From Mycolicibacterium novocastrense (GTDB lineage: Bacteria; Actinomycetota; Actinomycetes; Mycobacteriales; Mycobacteriaceae): a stretch of DNA of 50,329 bases. Under the pieces are notes generated by a model. That model did not search any database. It was not told where the DNA came from and worked only from the letters and a program-made list of their open reading frames with translations. This document shows, in pieces, positions 44,933 through 50,329 of this stretch; the first letter of the stretch is position 1, and each line of letters begins with the position of its first letter. Location of the stretch: the NCBI RefSeq assembly GCF_001570485.1, contig NZ_BCTA01000004.1, positions 1-50,329 of the forward strand, written 5' to 3'. Made by a program: the position numbers and the translations under genes.

Positions 44933-44959
44933 TCCGCCGAACGTGGGTTACCCGCACAC
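44933..44959. repeat. Left arm of a 27-bp perfect inverted repeat
   Basis: These 27 bases are the exact reverse complement of 46089-46115. The core is cgccgaacgtgggttaccc. With the adjoining unit, similarity runs over 55 nt (44933-44987 against 46061-46115, 44 of 55 identical by eye). The pair encloses the DUF559 gene. Confidence 0.9.
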
Positions 44960-45036
44960 TCGACGCGGCCGGCGCGTGACACGAGCCCACACTCGACGCA
45001 GCCCGCGCGTGACACGAGCCCACACTCGACGCGGCC
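44955..45036. repeat. 33-bp tandem repeat, about 2.5 copies
   Basis: Units at 44955-44987 and 44988-45020 differ at 2 of 33 bases. A 16-nt partial copy (cacactcgacgcggcc) is at 45021-45036. The unit begins cacactcgacgc and ends tgacacgagcc. A diverged inverted copy is at 46061-46093. An open frame across it yields RVTRAHTRR repeats, but no ribosome site supports coding. Confidence 0.9.
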
Positions 45037-45141
45037 CCGACGCCACACTCCTTCGTCCCCAACGCCCCGCGTATCCACAGGACCGCCGTTCGCCGGCCCG
45101 CATCGACCGTTTGCGAGAGACCGCGTACCGACAGTGACCGC

Positions 45142-46047
45142 ATGGATACGAATGCATCGCCGTTCATCGGCACTGAAGCGCTGGCCGCTGGAGTGGTGAC
45201 AAGGCGGACGTTGGTCAGCCGCCACGACATGATCTATCGGAATGTCTACCTGCCGAAGGGTGCGACGTTGACACCCGACAGACGAGCGGCGGCCGCCTGG
45301 TTGTGGTCCGGGCGAAACGCCACCCTCGCCGGATCATCCGCAGCGGCCTTACATGGGTCTCGCTGGATCGACGAGGACCTGCCCGCCGAACTGATTCGCG
45401 TCGAGGCATGTGATGTCGACGGAATCGTCATCCATAGGGCGAAGCTGCGTGATGACGAAGTCGGCATCGTGCGCGGAATGCCGGTCACCACTCCGGCGCG
45501 GACAGCATTCGACCTCGGGCGGAGGAAAGGGCTCGAGAGGGCGATCATCGCGGTCGATGCGTTGGCGAACGTCACTGGTCTCAAGCCGGTCGACGTCGCC
45601 CGTCTCGCCGAAAACCATCGCGGCGCACGCAGTGTGGTGCAGTTGCGGCGGGTTGTGGAGCTGATGGACGGCGGCGCCGAGTCACCGCAGGAAACCCGCA
45701 CACGCCTACTCCTGATCGCAGCCGGGTTTCCGAGGCCGCAGACACAGATTGTCGTCGCTGACGAGTATGGCTCCTTCGTCGGCCGCGTCGACATGGGCTG
45801 GGAGGAATACAAGGTCGGCGTCGAATACGACGGTCCGCAACACTGGGACGATCCGATACAGCATGCACGCGACATCGACCGGCTGGCCGAACTGGCGGGT
45901 CAAGGCTGGCTGATCATCCGGATCAGTCGCGATCACTTGCGCTATCGCTCGCATATCTTTCTCGCTCGCGTACGGGACGCGATGCAGGAGAGAGGTTGGC
46001 CGCATTCGGACACGGTTCGGCTCAACGCGCAAATTGCTCGGCTATAG
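45142..46047 (+). CDS. AbiEi-like/DUF559 nuclease-like protein inside inverted repeats
   Basis: This is a 301-residue protein. The N-terminal half (about 10-140) resembles AbiEi-type winged-helix regulators: LAAGVVTRRTLVSRHDMIYRNVYLP, LAGSSAAALHG and GMPVTTPARTAFDLG. The C-terminal half (about 180-285) has the DUF559/Vsr-like nuclease pattern: ETRTRLLLIAAGFP, GRVDMGWEEYKVGVEYDGPQHW (Asp217, Glu228) and GWLIIRISRDHL. Related genes occur in many copies in mycobacteria with no known role. In M. tuberculosis Rv1251c and Rv1252c are adjacent, so this gene looks inserted. No partner toxin gene is present. Confidence 0.75.
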   Translation: MDTNASPFIGTEALAAGVVTRRTLVSRHDMIYRNVYLPKGATLTPDRRAAAAWLWSGRNATLAGSSAAALHGSRWIDEDLPAELIRVEACDVDGIVIHRAKLRDDEVGIVRGMPVTTPARTAFDLGRRKGLERAIIAVDALANVTGLKPVDVARLAENHRGARSVVQLRRVVELMDGGAESPQETRTRLLLIAAGFPRPQTQIVVADEYGSFVGRVDMGWEEYKVGVEYDGPQHWDDPIQHARDIDRLAELAGQGWLIIRISRDHLRYRSHIFLARVRDAMQERGWPHSDTVRLNAQIARL

Positions 46048-46060
46048 CCCGCCGAGTGTG

Positions 46061-46115
46061 GGCTCGATACACGTCGCCGCCGCGAAAGGTGTGCGGGTAA
46101 CCCACGTTCGGCGGA
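46061..46115. repeat. Right inverted-repeat arm with a diverged 33-bp unit
   Basis: 46089-46115 is the perfect 27-bp partner of 44933-44959. 46061-46093, read on the minus strand, is a 33-nt unit matching 22 of 33 positions of the left tandem unit. The arm starts 13 nt after the DUF559 stop and ends 4 nt before the lprE stop. Confidence 0.88.
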
Positions 46116-46119
46116 TCCG

Positions 46120-46698
46120 TCAGCCGGTGTTGCCGATCAGCTCGACGCCGTTTCCGTTCCAGCGGAACCTCACCACGCTGTCGAGGCCGGGCACGCCGTT
46201 CGAGTAGCGCAGCGCGACCGTGTCGCCCGTGCTCTCCGACGTGTCCACGCCGTTGAACCCGTAGGTGTCGGGCGCCCCGCTCGGAATGAACTTGCCGAGG
46301 TGGAACATCACCGCCCGCGTGTTGGGGTTGGTGGCGTTGGTGTTGGCCTTGACGATGACGACCGACAACTGCGCGCACTCGTTGTAGTTGCCTGCGATCG
46401 GCTCCGGATTCCAGCCCTGGTCGCTGCGGGGGTCGCGCGGCAGCTCGGCCACCGCCCTGGTGATCTCCGGGGCGGCGAGGTTGACCGCGCAGGGGTCGGC
46501 CGCCGGTGCACCGGACGCGGCGGCGGGGGGAGCGGCCGAGGGCGGCGGTGCGGCCGGCGCCGGTGCCGAAGCGGGCATGGCGTCGGGCGTCTTGGAGACG
46601 GTGGAGTCGCTGGCTCCGCACCCGACGGCGACCACCAGCACCGCCGAGAGCGCCGCCACCGAGCCGAAGGGGCCGTTGAGTCGAACCGTGCACATCAC
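46120..46698 (-). CDS. lprE: LppP/LprE-family lipoprotein
   Basis: This is a 192-residue lipoprotein with hydrophobic signal VAALSAVLVVAVGC and lipidated cysteine at about 27. A disordered Ala/Pro linker leads to the LppP/LprE domain (PCAVNLAAPEITRAV, WNPEPIAGNYNECAQLS, FRWNGNGVELIGNTG), nearly co-linear with Rv1252c. The function is unknown; it is exported to the outer membrane face. GTG 46698 has aaggg 8 nt upstream. GTG 46707 and ATG 46695 are in frame. It is divergent from deaD. Confidence 0.88.
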   Translation of the reverse strand: MMCTVRLNGPFGSVAALSAVLVVAVGCGASDSTVSKTPDAMPASAPAPAAPPPSAAPPAAASGAPAADPCAVNLAAPEITRAVAELPRDPRSDQGWNPEPIAGNYNECAQLSVVIVKANTNATNPNTRAVMFHLGKFIPSGAPDTYGFNGVDTSESTGDTVALRYSNGVPGLDSVVRFRWNGNGVELIGNTG

Positions 46699-46774
46699 CT
46701 GAGCCACCCTTGCAAATCGCGTCGACCAGGTCGCGCCGACACACCGCGTGGCGAATCGGGCCGCTCGCTGGCAC

Positions 46775-46780
46775 TAGACT
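46775..46780 (+). promoter_or_regulatory. Putative -10 box of deaD (leaderless)
   Basis: TAGACT is followed by 8 nt (cgacgccg) and the deaD ATG. No ribosome site is visible. The same hexamer and spacing precede mrp. Confidence 0.5.
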
Positions 46781-46788
46781 CGACGCCG

Positions 46789-48474
46789 ATGACCTCCGCC
46801 GAGTCGGATGCGAGCCCCGACGGCTCGACCGGCGACCTGACCTTCGACGACCTGCAGATTCACCCTTCGGTGCTGCGGGCCGTCGTCGACGTCGGCTACG
46901 AGACGCCCTCGGCGATCCAGGCCGCCACCATCCCGGCCATGATGGCGGGTTCCGACGTGGTGGGCCTGGCCCAGACCGGCACCGGCAAGACCGCCGCGTT
47001 CGCGATCCCGATCCTGTCGAAGATCGACACCGCCAGCCGGGCGACCCAGGCGCTGGTCCTGGCGCCGACGCGCGAACTGGCGCTGCAGGTGGCCGAGGCG
47101 TTCGGCCGCTACGGCGCCCACTTGCCGGAGGTCAACGTGCTGCCGATCTACGGCGGCTCGTCCTACGGTCCGCAGTTGGCCGGACTCAAACGCGGGGCCC
47201 AGGTCGTCGTCGGCACACCGGGTCGGGTGATCGACCACCTCGAGAAGGGCCGCCTGGACCTGTCGCGGCTCGACTACCTCGTACTCGACGAGGCCGACGA
47301 GATGTTGCAGATGGGCTTCGCCGAGGACGTCGAGCGCATCCTGGCCGACACCCCCGAGTTCAAGCAGGTCGCGTTGTTCTCGGCGACCATGCCGCCGGCG
47401 ATCCGCAAGATCACCAAGAAATACCTGCACGATCCGGTCGAGGTCACGGTCAAGGCGAAAACCGCCACCGCCGAGAACATTTCGCAGCGCTACATCCAGG
47501 TGTCGGGCCACCGCAAGATGGATGCGCTGACGCGTGTGCTCGAGGTGGAGGAGGGCGACGCGATGATCGTGTTCGTCCGCACCAAACAAGCCACCGAAGA
47601 GGTCGCCGAGCGGCTCAAGGCCAGAGGCTTCGCCGCGGCGGCGATCAACGGAGACATCCCGCAGGCGCAGCGCGAGCGCACCATTGCCGCATTGAAGGAC
47701 GGCAGAATCGACATCCTGATCGCGACGGATGTCGCCGCACGCGGACTGGACGTCGAACGCATCTCCCACGTCCTGAACTACGACATCCCCAACGACACCG
47801 AGTCCTATGTGCACCGCATCGGTCGCACGGGCCGGGCGGGCCGGTCCGGGTCGGCGTTGCTGTTCGTCACCCCGCGCGAGCGCCACCTGCTCAAGGCCAT
47901 CGAGAAGGCCACCCGGTCCAAGCTGGTCGAGGCGGAACTGCCCACGGTCGAGGACGTCAACGCCCAGCGGGTGGCGAAGTTCCGCGACTCGATCACCGAA
48001 GCGCTCAGCGCTCCGGGCGTCGACGTCTTCCGCAACATCATCGAGGACTACGAACGCGAGCACGACGTGCCGATCGCCGACATCGCGGCGGCGCTGGCCA
48101 CCCAGGCGCACGGCGGTGACGAGTTCTTCATGGTCGAACCGCCACCGGAGAAACGGCGCGAACGTGACGAGCGTCCCCGCCGCGACAAGCCCGACCGCAA
48201 ACCACGCGAAGGCCTGGCCACCTACCGCATCTCGGTGGGCAAGCGGCACAAGGTCGGGCCCGGTCACATTGTCGGCGCCATCGCCAACGAAGGTGGTCTG
48301 CACCGCAGCGACTTCGGCCACATCACCATCCGCCCGGATTTCTCGTTGGTGGAGCTGCCCGCCGATCTGCCCAGGAAAACACTCAAAGCCCTCGAGAACA
48401 CCCGTATCTCGGGGGTGAAGATCAACCTGCAGCCCGACCGACGGCCGGACAAGGGCCGGCACAAGCAGAGATGA
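46789..48474 (+). CDS. deaD: DEAD-box RNA helicase DeaD/CsdA
   Basis: This is a 561-residue ATP-dependent RNA helicase acting in ribosome assembly and RNA turnover. Motifs in order: Q motif TPSAIQAATIP, AQTGTGKT (61-68), PTRELALQ, VLDEADEM, FSATMPP, ATDVAARGLDV and HRIGRTGRAGRSG. A basic linker (KRRERDERPRRDKPDRKPRE) precedes a DbpA-type RNA-binding domain (YRISVGKRHKVGPGHIVGAI onward). It matches Rv1253. Its stop overlaps the next start (ATGA). Confidence 0.95.
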   Translation: MTSAESDASPDGSTGDLTFDDLQIHPSVLRAVVDVGYETPSAIQAATIPAMMAGSDVVGLAQTGTGKTAAFAIPILSKIDTASRATQALVLAPTRELALQVAEAFGRYGAHLPEVNVLPIYGGSSYGPQLAGLKRGAQVVVGTPGRVIDHLEKGRLDLSRLDYLVLDEADEMLQMGFAEDVERILADTPEFKQVALFSATMPPAIRKITKKYLHDPVEVTVKAKTATAENISQRYIQVSGHRKMDALTRVLEVEEGDAMIVFVRTKQATEEVAERLKARGFAAAAINGDIPQAQRERTIAALKDGRIDILIATDVAARGLDVERISHVLNYDIPNDTESYVHRIGRTGRAGRSGSALLFVTPRERHLLKAIEKATRSKLVEAELPTVEDVNAQRVAKFRDSITEALSAPGVDVFRNIIEDYEREHDVPIADIAAALATQAHGGDEFFMVEPPPEKRRERDERPRRDKPDRKPREGLATYRISVGKRHKVGPGHIVGAIANEGGLHRSDFGHITIRPDFSLVELPADLPRKTLKALENTRISGVKINLQPDRRPDKGRHKQR

Positions 48475-49610
48475 CGCTGTCGCGCGGCTTGGACGCGCAG
48501 GGCGGATTGGAATCCGTCAGCAGGGCCGAACGAGTCTCCTCGCTCACCGGTATCCGCGCCGTCGCCGCCCTGTTGGTGATGTTGACCCACGCCGCGTACA
48601 CGACGGGCAAGTACCCGCAGGGCTATGTCGGTCTGGTGTACTCCCGCGCCGAGATCGGCGTGCCGATCTTCTTCGTGCTCAGCGGATTTCTGTTGTTCTC
48701 GCCGTGGGTGAAGGCCGCGTACGCGGGGACGCCCCCGCCGTCGACGCGCCGGTACGCCTGGCGCCGGGTGCGACGGATCATGCCGGCTTACGTGGTCACC
48801 GTGCTGGCGGCGTACGTCGTTTACCACTTCCGCACCGCGGGCCCGAACCCCGGGCACACCTGGGAGGGGTTGCTGCGCAACCTGACTCACACTCAGATCT
48901 ACACCGACAACTACCTGTACTCGTATCTGCATCAAGGCCTCACCCAGATGTGGAGCCTGGCGGTGGAGGTTGCGTTCTACGCAGTGCTGCCGCTGCTCGC
49001 GTGGTTGCTGCTGGTGGTTTTGTGTCGACGACGGTGGCGTCCGGGCCTGCTGATCGGCGGACTGTCCGCCCTGGCGCTGATCACACCCGCATGGCTGGTC
49101 CTCGTGCACACCACCGATTTCCTGCCCGACGGCGCGCGGCTGTGGCTGCCGTCGTACCTCGCCTGGTTCATCGGCGGGATGCTGCTGGCGGCGCTGCAAC
49201 CGCTGGGGGTCCGGGCCTACGGCCTGGCGTGCATACCGCTGGCGGTGGCGTGCTATTTCATCGCATCCACGCCCATCGCCGGGGAACCGACCACCTCGCC
49301 CGCCGAGTTGCGCGAGGCGTTGGTGAAGGCGTTCTTCTACGCGGTGATCGCGACGCTGGCGGTGGCGCCGCTGGCGCTGGGGGATCGCGGCATCTACGCG
49401 CGTGTGCTGTCGAGCCGGCCGATGGTGTTCCTCGGCGAGATCTCCTACGAAATCTTTCTGATCCACCTGATCACGATGGAACTGGCGATGGTCGAGGTGC
49501 TGCACTATCCGATCTACACCGGTTCGATCGTCATGCTGTTCCTCGTCACCTTCGTGATGACGGTCCCGCTGGCGTGGCTGCTGCACCGGTTCACCCGCGT
49601 GCGATCGTGA
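48471..49610 (+). CDS. Acyltransferase 3 family membrane protein (Rv1254-like)
   Basis: This is a 379-residue integral membrane acyltransferase of the OafA/YrhL family with about ten helices. Conserved features are SSLTGIRAVAALLVMLTHAAY (catalytic-type His), GVPIFFVLSGFLLFSPWV and RRYAWRRVRRIMPAYVV, and later TQMWSLAVEVAFYAVLPLL. It would move an acyl group onto a sugar or lipid at the membrane; the acceptor is unknown. The start overlaps the deaD stop by 4 bp. Length is close to Rv1254. Confidence 0.9.
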   Translation: MTLSRGLDAQGGLESVSRAERVSSLTGIRAVAALLVMLTHAAYTTGKYPQGYVGLVYSRAEIGVPIFFVLSGFLLFSPWVKAAYAGTPPPSTRRYAWRRVRRIMPAYVVTVLAAYVVYHFRTAGPNPGHTWEGLLRNLTHTQIYTDNYLYSYLHQGLTQMWSLAVEVAFYAVLPLLAWLLLVVLCRRRWRPGLLIGGLSALALITPAWLVLVHTTDFLPDGARLWLPSYLAWFIGGMLLAALQPLGVRAYGLACIPLAVACYFIASTPIAGEPTTSPAELREALVKAFFYAVIATLAVAPLALGDRGIYARVLSSRPMVFLGEISYEIFLIHLITMELAMVEVLHYPIYTGSIVMLFLVTFVMTVPLAWLLHRFTRVRS

Positions 49611-49722
49611 CGCGATCGCGCACGCGCACTAACGGGTAGATCGCACGCGTCCGGTGGCTGTTGCGATTTGTGAGTGGTGACCGGTGGGATCGGGTGAGTG
49701 CTGTGTCGGGCCATCGGGGTGT

Positions 49723-50250
49723 TCACCCCAGGGCGACGGCTTTGTGGTGCAAGCGGTTGAGGTTGAGTACCGCGGAGGCCAGGTGCAGTTCGGCGGTGAC
49801 GGCTTGCAGGCCTCGGCGGGCAAAGCGGCGTAAGCCGATTTGGTCTTTGAGATGTCCGATGACTGGTTCGACGGTGGCTGAGCGGCGTTTGTAGGCTTTC
49901 GCGTTCTCGGGTTGGCGCATCTTGTGGCGCATTGCATCCAGTGGCGACAGATCCGGTGGGGGCGGCCCATCGGTCGGGTGGCGGTTGGTTTTGTCGTGGA
50001 CCTCGCGGCCTTTGCCGGGGGCGATCAGCCGGGGCGGGTCCTCGCTGGTGAGGTTGTCTTCACTGAAGTAGCCGGCATCGGCCAAGGCCAGTCCGATTGT
50101 CTTGCCCAGCGTCTGGGTCTGAGTGCTGGCTGCGGCCAACGCCGGTGTGAAGCAGTTCGTGTCGTTGGCGTCTTGGGACACATGCACGCCGATTACGAGA
50201 TGGTCATTGGAGCACACGATCTGGCTGTTGTAGCCCGGGCGTGTCATTCC
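49723..50250 (-). pseudogene. Transposase C-terminus (IS1182-like), interrupted
   Basis: About 175 residues of a DDE transposase are preserved: MTRPGYNSQIVCSNDHLVIG, ALADAGYFSEDNL with the second Asp, and SATVEPVIGHLKDQIGLRRF with the catalytic-type Glu. The C-terminus ends in AVLNLNRLHHKAVALG. The pattern fits the IS1182 group. The N-terminal part is missing: upstream of about 50250 the frame runs into unrelated sequence that starts another element. The fragment should be inactive. Confidence 0.75.
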
Positions 50251-50329
50251 ATCTGTGTAAGTCCGGGGTGGTCCAAGATCGGACCGCCGTTCGGGCGGAC
50301 AGAAGGAGTGATTTGTGACCAAGGCCATA
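50248..50329 (+). mobile_element. Left end of a second insertion element (IS256-like?)
   Basis: Sequence beginning near atctgtgtaagtccgg breaks the transposase gene and leads to a strong ribosome site and a new start codon at 50315. A tgtgtaa-containing end followed by a short leader resembles IS256-family ends. The family is a guess because the element leaves the window. Confidence 0.45.
50315..50329 (+). CDS. Start of a transposase gene, cut by window edge
   Basis: A GTG at 50315 with aaggag 6 nt upstream opens a frame reading (M)TKAI up to the window end. The five residues fit the start of several actinobacterial IS256-type transposases, but cannot prove it. Confidence 0.4.

Noticed and set aside
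44955..45036. Possible CRISPR array
   Set aside because: The units are directly adjacent with no spacers and there are only about 2.5 copies; no cas genes are present.
44943..45137. 64-codon frame giving RVTRAHTRR repeats
   Set aside because: The repeats follow from a 33-bp DNA tandem repeat, a multiple of three. There is no ribosome site or -10 box, and the non-coding repeat explains it better.
44896..45225. Upstream extension of the nuclease-helicase frame to 45225
   Set aside because: It would run through the 27-bp repeat, the 33-bp tandem array and the divergent gene start; the GTG at 44895 has a well-placed -10 box and gives the family length.
45142..46047. Complete AbiE-type toxin-antitoxin pair
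   Set aside because: Only an AbiEi-like N-terminal region is present, fused to a nuclease-like domain. No AbiEii-type nucleotidyltransferase gene is next to it.
46774..48462. 562-codon minus-strand open frame
   Set aside because: It mirrors deaD in the opposite strand. The deaD motifs are intact, so the reverse frame is a shadow.

Overview
The window is high-GC DNA from a mycobacterium. A fast-growing Mycolicibacterium is likely, but the species cannot be read from the sequence. From memory of the M. tuberculosis H37Rv map, gene content and order follow the stretch from about Rv1209 to Rv1254: tagA, glgA/glgC, the Rv1217c-Rv1219c exporter and regulator, sigE-rseA-htrA-tatB, mrp, lpqY-sugABC, corA, mdh, lpqZ, kgd, Rv1251c, lprE, deaD and an acyltransferase. 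It is a conserved core block, with insertion-sequence DNA at both window edges.

Layout. 1-140: a cut-off transposase gene end. 234-4471: a DivIVA-like membrane protein coupled to 3-methyladenine glycosylase I, a DUF3117 mini-protein, the divergent glucan pair glgA(glgM)/glgC, and a small secreted protein. 4483-8999 (minus): two membrane proteins, an ABC exporter and its TetR regulator with twin operators. 9105-13159: an O-methyltransferase and the envelope-stress cluster sigE-rseA-htrA-tatB. 13171-18456 (minus): an LAS-type metallopeptidase, mrp, a lytic transglycosylase, and a DUF1003 membrane protein coupled to a soluble MgtE-N/CBS protein. 18482-21267: a CitE-like lyase, two DUF4190 proteins and a 17M-type stress protein. 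21457-26431: the trehalose importer lpqY-sugABC with a coupled SUFU-domain gene. 26502-31744: corA, malate dehydrogenase, malic enzyme, lpqZ and an SDR. 31945-41476: kgd, an EcsC-like protein, two MFS exporters and a GlcD-like oxidase coupled to the gene that follows. 41473-44895: a large Fe-S nuclease/helicase. 44933-46115: a DUF559 nuclease-like gene inside perfect 27-bp inverted repeats. 46120-49610: lprE, deaD and an acyltransferase. 49723-50329: a transposase remnant interrupted by a second element.

The genes form a housekeeping and envelope-stress neighbourhood: glucan and trehalose metabolism, malate and 2-oxoglutarate metabolism, Mg2+ transport and extracytoplasmic stress control. Many start codons sit 6-8 nt after a TANNNT -10 hexamer, which suggests leaderless transcripts and helped choose starts. 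The strongest candidate for something undescribed is the inverted-repeat-bounded DUF559 gene, whose repeat recurs near position 171.
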